In this document: one piece after another, positions 49,517-58,279 of the stretch | How positions within the stretch are numbered: position 1 is the first letter of the stretch | Layout: each line of letters starts with the position of its first letter | Assembly (NCBI GenBank): GCA_944323955.1 | Contig: CALUUK010000006.1 | Span: forward strand, 62,001 to 126,000 | Length of the DNA stretch: 64,000 nt | Source: Candidatus Gastranaerophilales bacterium | Lineage (GTDB): Bacteria; Cyanobacteriota; Vampirovibrionia; Gastranaerophilales; Gastranaerophilaceae | Direction of reading: 5' to 3' | Notes under the pieces: generated by a model | The model's input: the letters and a program-made list of their open reading frames with translations, nothing else | The model's database searches: none | What the model was told of the DNA's origin: nothing | Program-made: the position numbers and the translations under genes

Positions 49517-49951
49517 TTATTTTTGAGTTGCTTTAGGTAAATGTTCAGCTACAAAATTAACGCCTTTTTGAAACAGGTCTTTTGCTTTATCAACACCGGA
49601 AGCTGCTTTGTCTTTTACAGTATTAAAAGCAGATACAGCCTTTCCCATAACAGTATCAACAGCACCTTTAACCGTTGTTTTTGCCGCTGCAACTTTAGGA
49701 TTTTTAGCAATCTCACCGGCAATTTTTTCTACATGTTCTCTAATATTGTTAACTTTGCGGCCGATATTTTCCGCAAATTTTGATTGACCGATTTTTTCAT
49801 TGACTGCAGAAATAATTTTATCTAATTTACCGGTTTTTACCAGATACGCTGTTGCGCCTGCTGCTGCGGCTGTTGCAATTACAGCACCTGCAACTTTCTT
49901 CGCTGTATCTCTTTTTTGTACTGCTACCGGCTGAATTGACTGTACATTCAT
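49517..49951 (-). CDS. Small membrane-associated helical protein, unknown
   Basis: About 144 residues, starting MNVQSIQPVAVQKRDTAKK. One hydrophobic, alanine-rich helix (about 19-38, VAGAVIATAAAAGATAYLV) is followed by a long amphipathic region rich in Lys, Ala and Val (VKGAVDTVMGKAVSAFNTVK), resembling phasin/LEA-like or apolipoprotein-like repeats. The start at 49951 is chosen because AGGAG lies upstream; the longer frame has no such site. A TTGCTAT/T-run box like that of the tpsA genes lies 60-70 nt upstream. No function is assigned. Confidence 0.72.
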   Translation of the reverse strand: MNVQSIQPVAVQKRDTAKKVAGAVIATAAAAGATAYLVKTGKLDKIISAVNEKIGQSKFAENIGRKVNNIREHVEKIAGEIAKNPKVAAAKTTVKGAVDTVMGKAVSAFNTVKDKAASGVDKAKDLFQKGVNFVAEHLPKATQK

Positions 49952-50097
49952 TTTGTCTTCACTCCTAAATTTATATCTTTCTGACCATGTAAAATGCGTG
50001 ATAAACAAAAATTGCTATTTTCTCATGGGCATGTTACATAAATGTTACATTTAAATTTTAATACAAAATAATTTATTTGCATATATATTATAAAGAT

Positions 50098-50125
50098 AAA
50101 AAGAAACCCATTAGGGTTTCTTTTT
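50098..50125 (-). terminator. Terminator
   Basis: A 12-bp stem AAAAAGAAACCC/GGGTTTCTTTTT with an ATTA loop, 27 nt beyond the stop of the minus-strand gene at 50152. Confidence 0.9.
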
Positions 50126-50151
50126 GAGGTAATTATATAAATCTACTATGT

Positions 50152-50574
50152 TTATACTGCCTCTGCTGCTGCTTCAGCTGCATCTTTTGCTTTTGGTTTT
50201 AACTTTTCCAATTTGGACGGTATATCTTTAACAAACTCACTGACTTTATCTTTAACAAATATTGCTTTATCTGCAATGAACTTGCCTGCAGTATCCAATC
50301 CTGTCAGCAATGTCTTTTTAAGTCCTTCAGCGCCTTGCGCCCATTGTGAAAAATTACCTTTATGTGCCAAAACTCCCAGCGCGGTTGCTAATGCCGCAAC
50401 AATAACTGCTCCTCCGAGAACTTTGCCTGCTTTGCCTTTCTTTTCCGAAGACTTAATTGAAGATGCTGCAGACGGATCTTCTTTTACAACGTATGTTTGG
50501 GGCTGTTTGATTTTATCTTCAAAACTTGAAGCGGATGCAGCTACTGTACTTCTGAAACTAACGGGTGTTATCAT
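50152..50574 (-). CDS. Small membrane-associated protein, unknown
   Basis: About 140 residues, starting MITPVSFRSTVAASASSFED, with a strong AGGAGG 8 nt upstream. One hydrophobic helix (about 56-72, GGAVIVAALATALGVLAHKG) sits between a Ser/Lys-rich N-terminal part and a C-terminal amphipathic region (FVKDKVSEFVKDIPSKLEKL). It has the same overall plan as the neighbouring gene at 49517, although sequence similarity is weak. Function unknown. Confidence 0.72.
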   Translation of the reverse strand: MITPVSFRSTVAASASSFEDKIKQPQTYVVKEDPSAASSIKSSEKKGKAGKVLGGAVIVAALATALGVLAHKGNFSQWAQGAEGLKKTLLTGLDTAGKFIADKAIFVKDKVSEFVKDIPSKLEKLKPKAKDAAEAAAEAV

Positions 50575-50810
50575 AATAATTACCTCCTTACCTTTGGTAT
50601 CCTCATAAAACACCTGACGAATCTAATTTGATATTTTAAACATTCTGTTTAACAAAATGTTACAATTATTTTTCTCACATAATAAGACCCTGAACACATA
50701 ATTAATTATAACATATTTAACAAGAAGATTAAATCCTTCGGACGATTTTGGAATATTTTTTTTTGAACTGCTGTCTTAATAATTAGAGAAGAATAATCGG
50801 GAGAGAATTA

Positions 50811-53402
50811 ATGAAAATGACAAGCAATATAGAACTTGAGATTGATGATAAAGCAAGAAGTTATGCAAAGATTTATGCATCTTTGATAGAAAATGATTTT
50901 CAAAGAAAAAGAGCATATGCTTCTATCACTGCTTTATATGCCTTTGCAAATTTGATGGAAAAAATCGATTATCCCGTACAAAAAGCAATGACAATTTTCA
51001 GAAATCCAGAATTAAACGAAAAGTATGAAATTTCGGACATTTATATAAATGATTGGCACATTGATGTAAGAGTAATGATAGAAGGAAATTCTTTCATTAT
51101 TCCGAGAATACATGAAGAATACTCAATTGAACCTGATTTTTATGCTGTGATAAAAACAGACTCTTCTCTTAAAAGTGCTGAATTATTAGGATTTGCAAAT
51201 CCTAAATCAATAAAAAAAGAACCTTTGGATTATCATTACTATAGTGTTTCAACCCAAGAACTTATTAATTGTGATGAATTTTTTGACGTTATAAAAAATA
51301 AAAAAGAATTAAATATAAATGCAGAAGAACACAGATTTTTCTTAACGAATTATTTAAGTCTTATCGATAATGAAATTGATGAAGTTTCTCTCAAAAGAAT
51401 ATTAAAACATTTGTTCCTGTGCCCGAAATGCAGAGCGGAATTCTGCTGCTTTACGGGTTTTGAAATGGTAAATTGCAATCTGGGTAAATATCCCCAGCTT
51501 CTGGAAGATCAGACTTTGGATATAATAGGAGCGCAGGCTGCCGATTCAAAAGAATATGAAGGAAAAGAAAAAACAGTATATTTTGATGATAAAGAAAATG
51601 AAAAAAACACTCCCGAAGAACAGGAAAAACAATCCGATAAACAGGAAGAAGAAATAATTGAAATTCCGGATGAAGATACTGAATTTATCAATGATGAAGA
51701 TAATTCTACCGTTTCCGATATATTGGATGAATTATTTAACATAGAAGATGAAGAAACCGTTGATATAACATCTGATGAAACAATTTCGGAAGATTTAACT
51801 TTATTGCCTGATGAATTTGAACAAAAAGATGACGAAAATAGTTCTGAAATCGTTGAAATTGAAGAATTTCATGATGACCTTGAAGTTTTATCGGAAGAAG
51901 ATGAAGATAATGAAATGCTTGAAATAGACACCGATTCGGACCTTTTGAGTCTCGATGAACCGGACGGCATTTCTTTGCTTGATTCCGACGATCTTGATTC
52001 AGAAGTTATAGAAAATATTGAAAATATAGACAAAGAACAAAAAGAAACCGTAGATAAAGTGATTGTGGATTATGATGAAAACGGAGAACCGATATATTCA
52101 TATATTACAAATGTTCCGCAAGAAGCAGACGAACAAAGCGTAATAGAAGGAATAGAAGATATTGAAGCAATTGAAGATATTGAAGCAACAGCTCCTGAAA
52201 TTAATATAATTGATGACACCATAATAACAGAAGAAGAACCCGCAAATATCGGAAATGATATTGATATTATTGAAAATGAAACGGAAGAAGAACTTGAATA
52301 TCCGCAGGAAAATAAAACATTTAATGAAAATGTTGAACCATTTATTGAAGAAACAACCGAATATGACGAAGAGTCTGAATATAAAGATATTAAAGATGAA
52401 GAATATATAAATACTCCGGCAGAAGAACACTCAGAAGAAGAAGCGGAGAACATCGGCGAAGAAACTTATCAGGATCAGGATGAGATTGATGAAAAATATG
52501 AAAACGATGCAGTATCCGAAGAAGATGACTATGAAAATGACTATGATGAAGACTATGACGAAGAATATGATTATAATGAAGAAAACAATTCTGACATACA
52601 AAAAGGTTCATCAAAAAAAGGCATGCTTGTAGCAAGTATATTGGCAGTAGCCGTAATTGCAGCCTCTGCCGTAACATACGGATACATAAAAAAAGCAACT
52701 GATGAAACAAAAACAGCAGTAAATACACAGGAAGCACAAATTCCGAACAGTGAAGTCACTGCTGAATTATTTGAAGGAATAAATGATAATGATGTTTTTG
52801 CCAAATTAGGAGATGAAAATTCCCCAAGTGATGATTTAATTGCACCGGATAATAACGAAATTCCATCAACACAAACAGAAGAAACTGCACCTTCAGAGCC
52901 GGAACAGGCTCAAACTCCTGCAGCTGAAACACCCGGCGCTGACGAATCAAATGTTGTAAAACCTTTAACCGAAAAAGATTTATTGGAGCAAAAACCGACA
53001 AATGACGTAAATAAAGCAATGGCAAACGCATTCTCGGATCAAACAAAGTTAGTTTCTTCAATAAAAGGGCTGAACTGGATGTGTGCCCCCGGTTTATTCA
53101 CCAATACGGAATTTAAAAACTATCTTCAAAATGTTGATAAAACACTCAGAATGAATCTTAATTCCAACATACTGAACTCTTCTACAGTACCCGTGAATAA
53201 TTCAATAACTTACAAGATAGCAATAGATAATGAAGGTAATTTATTAAAAACTCAAGCCGTCGGTTCAACAGGTTCTGACGAAATAGATAACATTGTGTTA
53301 CAAAGTATTAAAGAAACTTTAGCATTGCAAAAAACCCAAATTCTCAGCAGCGGTCAGCAAAAAGCGGATAAATACTACATACAGGTGGTAATAAAATTCT
53401 GA
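50811..53402 (+). CDS. Putative membrane anti-sigma factor: DUF1822-like, ZAS-type zinc motif, TonB-C-like domain
   Basis: 863 residues. Region 10-165 follows the cyanobacterial DUF1822 pattern (ARSYAKIYASLIENDFQRKR, DWHIDVRVMIEGNSFIIPRI, SAELLGFANP). Residues 195-213 hold HLFLCPKCRAEFCC: H200-x3-C204-x2-C207 is the zinc motif of ZAS anti-sigma factors. A very acidic linker of about 380 residues leads to one membrane helix (about 602-624, LVASILAVAVIAASAVTYGY). The C-terminal domain (about 765-863; VNNSITYKIAIDNEGNLLKT, QAVGSTGSDEIDNIVLQSIK) resembles TonB-C domains. An ECF-like sigma gene follows 47 nt later. The anti-sigma role is inferred from motif plus neighbour. Confidence 0.75.
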   Translation: MKMTSNIELEIDDKARSYAKIYASLIENDFQRKRAYASITALYAFANLMEKIDYPVQKAMTIFRNPELNEKYEISDIYINDWHIDVRVMIEGNSFIIPRIHEEYSIEPDFYAVIKTDSSLKSAELLGFANPKSIKKEPLDYHYYSVSTQELINCDEFFDVIKNKKELNINAEEHRFFLTNYLSLIDNEIDEVSLKRILKHLFLCPKCRAEFCCFTGFEMVNCNLGKYPQLLEDQTLDIIGAQAADSKEYEGKEKTVYFDDKENEKNTPEEQEKQSDKQEEEIIEIPDEDTEFINDEDNSTVSDILDELFNIEDEETVDITSDETISEDLTLLPDEFEQKDDENSSEIVEIEEFHDDLEVLSEEDEDNEMLEIDTDSDLLSLDEPDGISLLDSDDLDSEVIENIENIDKEQKETVDKVIVDYDENGEPIYSYITNVPQEADEQSVIEGIEDIEAIEDIEATAPEINIIDDTIITEEEPANIGNDIDIIENETEEELEYPQENKTFNENVEPFIEETTEYDEESEYKDIKDEEYINTPAEEHSEEEAENIGEETYQDQDEIDEKYENDAVSEEDDYENDYDEDYDEEYDYNEENNSDIQKGSSKKGMLVASILAVAVIAASAVTYGYIKKATDETKTAVNTQEAQIPNSEVTAELFEGINDNDVFAKLGDENSPSDDLIAPDNNEIPSTQTEETAPSEPEQAQTPAAETPGADESNVVKPLTEKDLLEQKPTNDVNKAMANAFSDQTKLVSSIKGLNWMCAPGLFTNTEFKNYLQNVDKTLRMNLNSNILNSSTVPVNNSITYKIAIDNEGNLLKTQAVGSTGSDEIDNIVLQSIKETLALQKTQILSSGQQKADKYYIQVVIKF

Positions 53403-53449
53403 TTTGTGATATTATGTTTGTAGGTATGCGAGATTAGAGAAATATATTC

Positions 53450-54031
53450 GTGCTTTTAGTTGAGGAACAAAGATCTTTAATAGAAAAAATAGTTAAGGCC
53501 GATAGAAATTTTCCAGGCAACGAAGACTTGCTTGAAGATTTCTGCAGCGAGGCATTCCAGAAATCTTATATGATATTTAACTCTTCATCAAATATCACTA
53601 AGATAGAAAGCTATGTAAAAAAAGTTGTACATACATCTATTGTAAGCGTTCTTAGAAATTCCGGACGAGTAAGACGAAGTAATGATAAATATATACCTAC
53701 GAAAGAAATAACGGTTCCCGATTTTTCACCCGAAACCGTTTCTAAAGCAGCCGGAAGAGAATTCATACTTGACTTTCCGGATCCAAGAGACAGCGTTGAA
53801 GAAGTTTTAATTACAAAAGACTGCCTGCAGAGAATTTCCGATGCTGTTTGCGTAATACATAAAGAAGCACCGGGACAATTATTCCTTGACATTTTTTATA
53901 AAAGATATGTTCAAGGTCAAAAGCAAGCCGAAATTGCAGCTTCTTTAAATATTTCTCAATCCGAAGTAAGCAAAAGACTGATGCAGCTTTCCAAACTGAT
54001 AAGTAATTTTCTTGAAACCGGCAAAAGTTAG
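53450..54031 (+). CDS. ECF-like RNA polymerase sigma factor
   Basis: 193 residues from a GTG at 53450 (weak AGAGA upstream). A region 2-like segment (IESYVKKVVHTSIVSVLRNS, GRVRRSND) and a region 4 helix-turn-helix (GQKQAEIAASLNISQSEVSK) are present, with about 80 residues between. No region 1 or 3 is seen, matching group 3/4 sigma factors. It lies between the zinc-motif membrane protein, its probable anti-sigma, and the ATPase gene (8-nt gap), all on one strand. What it controls is unknown. Confidence 0.78.
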   Translation: MLLVEEQRSLIEKIVKADRNFPGNEDLLEDFCSEAFQKSYMIFNSSSNITKIESYVKKVVHTSIVSVLRNSGRVRRSNDKYIPTKEITVPDFSPETVSKAAGREFILDFPDPRDSVEEVLITKDCLQRISDAVCVIHKEAPGQLFLDIFYKRYVQGQKQAEIAASLNISQSEVSKRLMQLSKLISNFLETGKS

Positions 54032-54039
54032 GATTTGCC

Positions 54040-57000
54040 ATGATATGTCGTAAATGCGGAACAATTTTACCTGACAATTCAATCAGATGCACTAATTGCG
54101 GTATAAAGGTTAATATCGTTTGTCCTCAGTGCAAGACATTAACGCCTTTCGGAGAAAAACATTGCATAAACTGCGGTTTTGAATTTATTAAGATTTGTCC
54201 TTCCTGTCACAGCTCAAATATATATTTGGCAACAGAATGCAGAAAATGCAAAACTCCTTTTTCACAGACCGAAAAAACAATAATAACGGAGAAGGAGACT
54301 GCCGTTCAAAATGAAATTAAATCAATTCTAACCGAAAATAATGAAATCGCAATAGAAGTCGTTGAACCCATAAGCACGGAAGAACTTTCATCTGCGGAGC
54401 CGTCTGTCATATTTGAAGAAAATGACAATTGTACGGCAGAACCTCAGATAATACAGCAAGAACAGGAAGAATACGAAGTTAAAGAAACAACACGCGAAGA
54501 ATATGATGAAATATCTTCTGTTGAAGAGAGAACAGAAGAAGAAAAAAACGTTGATATAAGCCAAAATGATGAAGAAATTCATATCTTAAATTCTGAGGAA
54601 GAAGAATTTACGGAAAAAGAGAAATATGAATATACAGATATTGAAGAAAACGGGATTGAAGAATTAACTACGGAGACCGAAAATACTGAAAACACACAAT
54701 CAGAACCTGAAGTAAAATCCGATATTGAACAAGAAATACAACAAGACGAAAATGAAGAAGACGATGAAATTTATACAAATTCCGTTTCTAATGAAAATAT
54801 TCCGTCAAATGAAAATAATGAGACCGATTTGCCCGAACAAGAAGAAGAAGAATCTTTACAATACATCATTCAACAAAATGCAGTAATAGAAATAATTCAA
54901 AACATAAAAAAATCAATAACAAAACATATCATAGCAATAAACGGCCCCGAAGGCTGCGGAAAAACTGCCGCGATAAATCAAATTCGCAATATATTATCAA
55001 ATGACGGATATTTATGTTTGTACGGAAGCTGTACGCCGTTATCACAAATCACCAGTTTCGGATATTTTCAGGATGCTTTGCTGAGAATGATAGGACTTCC
55101 GCCATATATCAACAGCAGCGAAGCCTTTATACGTGATTTTAAAAAGAGCAATTTAAATAACATTTTTAATTTTCTTCATCCGCATGAATTGTCACTTTTT
55201 ATAAATCTGCTATACCCGGCACAGAAAGACAGTTTTGAAAATATTCTTGAGAATAAACAATTAATGTTTTCCATATTGGAAAAAGTTATAAAAACTTTCC
55301 TGACAAATTCAAATATTGTTATGATAATTGACAATTTTGACTTGCTGGATGGAGCTTCTTATGACTTTATTACTTACATGGCAGGTAAAAATTTCTTTAA
55401 TAACAGACTCAAATTGCTGGTAGCTTATCAGGACACAAAACCGGTACAAAATTACTTTGATTTAACCGTTAAAGATGACAGCATATTCTCAACAATAAAT
55501 CTTGAGAAATTAACACCTCAGGAATTAATTGATACAATAAACAGTTCTACGGGTATAAATTTAGCGGATATAATTCCGTCTGATTATCTTGATGAAATAA
55601 TAAAACGTGCCGACGGAAATGCTATAAATCTTGAACAATATATGGCATATTTGTTTGATACAAATTACCTTATGATAAACAACGAAGAAATAGAGGTAAA
55701 CGAGAGCAATAAACCTGAAAACGAGCCTGAAACATTAGATGAATTAATGAAATTCAGATTAAGCATTCTCCCGGCGGAAGTAAAAAATGTTTTATTTATG
55801 GCATCAATTATGGGATTCAGATTTGCAACAAATATACTCTGTCATGCAGTTCCTATGCACGGAAAGAAAGCATTAAATATTCTTGATGTTTTAAGAGAAG
55901 AGCTGCTTATTTCGCCTGTTGATGAATTTACATGCGAATTTAAAAATTTAACAATCTGGAAATACATATATAAAGAAGCAAAAGCAGATCCTTTTTTCAA
56001 AGATAATTCCGAACGGCTTTATTCAATATTAAAATCAAGAGTGCTCTCAAGCAATATACAAAAAATCATTTCTTGCTCACAAGCCCTCAGCAAAGAAGAA
56101 GAATTTATTATATGGCAGGATACGTCATACATAACAGCCAAACTGGGAGACACAAATCTTTATGTTATAGCCCAAAAGCAATGTTTGAAGATTCTTGAAG
56201 AACAAAATCTGCCCAACGCAGATACTGTACGCGAAATCATATACGAACAAATGGGAAAATTATTAAGCCGTAAATCACCGGGTGAGGCTATTGGTTATCT
56301 TGCAAATGTACTTGATGCAAAAATAAAAACAAGTGATACAAACAAAATCATAGATTTATCAGGATATTTTGTTAACAGCTGTTATTTAACGGGAAATTAC
56401 TTCGGAGTAAAAGAAGCTGTTGATGCAATAATTACAAATATTAATTCAACAGGCTCAAAAATATCTGATACGGACTTAGCACTTATTAAAACAAGAAAAC
56501 TTAATGCTCTTTTAAATATCGGAAATACGGAAGAAGTTATAAATATTATCAAAGAAGAAATTCTTCCCGATTTGAATAAAGAACTTACAATAAAACAAAC
56601 GGATACAAGTTATAAAAATCTTCTTACGGACGCATGGTTTTTATCAAACATTGCGCTTGCAAAAGCATATTTAATTCAGGGGAAACAAAGCGTATTTTCA
56701 ATTACGGCATCTATGCGGGATTATATTGAAAATAACAAAATAAAGTCAGAATATTACAACGCTCAGATAGATATAATTGAAGCATTTGCACATTCAACAC
56801 GGGGAGAAGTCAGTCTGTCAAATGATATTTTAACCTCCGTTTTAGAACATTTTAATGACAAGTCACCGGATAAAAAATTATTATGTGAACTTAACCTTGT
56901 AAGTATAGTTAACAGAATATTCTCAAATCAAATACATGATTTAAAAGAAGATTTATTTGAACTTGCAGCATTTGCAAACAATATAAATGAACATTTTATA

Positions 57001-57582
57001 AAGAATATTGCAAAACTTATATTAGGTTATGTAATCAAACAAGAAGGTAACACAGTTAAAGCACTAACCATATATAACGATGAAATTACATATTTTGCGA
57101 AAGAAAAAATTGCAATAGGCGCATTACTTTCCTGGGCTTTAATTACGGAAGCAAGTATTGATAACGGCGATATTGATATGGCATTAAATACAGCAACAAA
57201 AGCACTTGAAATAGCAGAAGGCCCTAAAATTAACAATTTATTTTTCATAATATATTTCCAAAAATTCATTGCGCAGATATACGAAATAAAAGGAGATTTT
57301 GCGGCAGTAAAAATGTATCATGAAAAGGCACTTGCCGTTGCAAAACAAAATAATTTAAAATATCAGCTTGCTCATTTATATATCGATTACGGAAATTATA
57401 TAGAATGTTTAATGAAAACACAGAAAACGTATAGCGATGATTATATAAAACTCACTTTAGATATGTACAATAAAGCATTATCTATTGCAAACGAACTCAA
57501 AATAGATTATCTTACAGAAAAAGCATCAAGAGAACGTACAAATTTTAAAAGATATTGCCAGCTAAATTCAATTGAAATATAA
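54040..57582 (+). CDS. Zinc-ribbon, STAND-type ATPase with TPR-like C-terminal region
   Basis: 1180 residues. Two or more zinc ribbons with eight CxxC-type cysteines lie at 1-75 (CRKCG, CTNCG, CPQCK, CINCG, CPSC, CRKC). An acidic linker spans about 80-275. The P-loop ATPase has IAINGPEGCGKTAAINQI (Walker A, about 300-317) and IVMIIDNFDLLDGASYDFI (Walker B, about 425-443). A winged-helix-like segment is followed by about 550 residues of helical, TPR-like repeats (ALTIYNDEITYFAKEK, MYHEKALAVAKQNNLKYQLA). The plan matches STAND NTPases such as MalT or cyclase-linked ATPases; no output domain is recognised. Regulatory linkage to the sigma gene is inferred from the operon. Confidence 0.72.
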   Translation: MICRKCGTILPDNSIRCTNCGIKVNIVCPQCKTLTPFGEKHCINCGFEFIKICPSCHSSNIYLATECRKCKTPFSQTEKTIITEKETAVQNEIKSILTENNEIAIEVVEPISTEELSSAEPSVIFEENDNCTAEPQIIQQEQEEYEVKETTREEYDEISSVEERTEEEKNVDISQNDEEIHILNSEEEEFTEKEKYEYTDIEENGIEELTTETENTENTQSEPEVKSDIEQEIQQDENEEDDEIYTNSVSNENIPSNENNETDLPEQEEEESLQYIIQQNAVIEIIQNIKKSITKHIIAINGPEGCGKTAAINQIRNILSNDGYLCLYGSCTPLSQITSFGYFQDALLRMIGLPPYINSSEAFIRDFKKSNLNNIFNFLHPHELSLFINLLYPAQKDSFENILENKQLMFSILEKVIKTFLTNSNIVMIIDNFDLLDGASYDFITYMAGKNFFNNRLKLLVAYQDTKPVQNYFDLTVKDDSIFSTINLEKLTPQELIDTINSSTGINLADIIPSDYLDEIIKRADGNAINLEQYMAYLFDTNYLMINNEEIEVNESNKPENEPETLDELMKFRLSILPAEVKNVLFMASIMGFRFATNILCHAVPMHGKKALNILDVLREELLISPVDEFTCEFKNLTIWKYIYKEAKADPFFKDNSERLYSILKSRVLSSNIQKIISCSQALSKEEEFIIWQDTSYITAKLGDTNLYVIAQKQCLKILEEQNLPNADTVREIIYEQMGKLLSRKSPGEAIGYLANVLDAKIKTSDTNKIIDLSGYFVNSCYLTGNYFGVKEAVDAIITNINSTGSKISDTDLALIKTRKLNALLNIGNTEEVINIIKEEILPDLNKELTIKQTDTSYKNLLTDAWFLSNIALAKAYLIQGKQSVFSITASMRDYIENNKIKSEYYNAQIDIIEAFAHSTRGEVSLSNDILTSVLEHFNDKSPDKKLLCELNLVSIVNRIFSNQIHDLKEDLFELAAFANNINEHFIKNIAKLILGYVIKQEGNTVKALTIYNDEITYFAKEKIAIGALLSWALITEASIDNGDIDMALNTATKALEIAEGPKINNLFFIIYFQKFIAQIYEIKGDFAAVKMYHEKALAVAKQNNLKYQLAHLYIDYGNYIECLMKTQKTYSDDYIKLTLDMYNKALSIANELKIDYLTEKASRERTNFKRYCQLNSIEI

Positions 57583-57583
57583 A

Positions 57584-58279
57584 TTATCTAAAGTCAACTG
57601 TTTCTATATGATTTTTTAATCGGGAAATAATTTGACAGAACTCTTCATTTGTATATGTTTTTTCGTTTTTAAGCGAATTATCAAGAATATCGGATTTCGC
57701 CGCGAATTTTTGCAAATAATATTTTTTTGCACCGTTTATCAACAAAGCAATTTTATCAAAATCATCAAGAGTAAGCTGCGATTTAACAACAGTAGTTCTA
57801 AATTCATAATCAATACCTGATTTCATAATCAGACAAATACTTTGTTTAATCTTATCCAAATCAATATCCACATTTGTTATATTCGAATATTTTTCCAAAG
57901 GTGCTTTAATATCCATAGCAATATAATCAACAATTTTTTTATTAATTAAATCTTCAATTATATCGGGATTACAGCCGTTAGTATCCAATTTTACAAAGAA
58001 ACCAAGTTCTTTGACTCTTTGAATGAACGGTTTTAAATCAGGCTGAAGAGTAGGCTCACCGCCCGTAATAACGACGCCGTCCAGTTTTCCCTGTCTAGTT
58101 TTAAGAAATTCAAAAAACGACTCAATACTCACAGAGCCGTTTTCTGAATTTTTTAATAAACCGGGATTATGGCAATATCCGCATCTGAAATTACAACCTT
58201 GAGTAAACACGATTGCGCTTATTTTTTCGGGGTAATCAAGAAGGGATGTTTTTTTTAAACCGCCGATTATAAAACGCAT
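57584..58279 (-). CDS. nrdG: Anaerobic ribonucleoside-triphosphate reductase activating protein
   Basis: About 231 residues. A radical SAM enzyme: TQGCNFRCGYCHN contains the CxxxCxxC cluster motif, and VVITGGEPTLQPDL is the GGE motif that binds SAM. It installs the glycyl radical on NrdD. I start at the ATG 58279 because AAAGG precedes it at 5 nt; a GTG at 58285 is possible. It overlaps the nrdD 3' end by 13 nt and stops 1 nt before the convergent ATPase gene. Confidence 0.93.
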   Translation of the reverse strand: MRFIIGGLKKTSLLDYPEKISAIVFTQGCNFRCGYCHNPGLLKNSENGSVSIESFFEFLKTRQGKLDGVVITGGEPTLQPDLKPFIQRVKELGFFVKLDTNGCNPDIIEDLINKKIVDYIAMDIKAPLEKYSNITNVDIDLDKIKQSICLIMKSGIDYEFRTTVVKSQLTLDDFDKIALLINGAKKYYLQKFAAKSDILDNSLKNEKTYTNEEFCQIISRLKNHIETVDFR

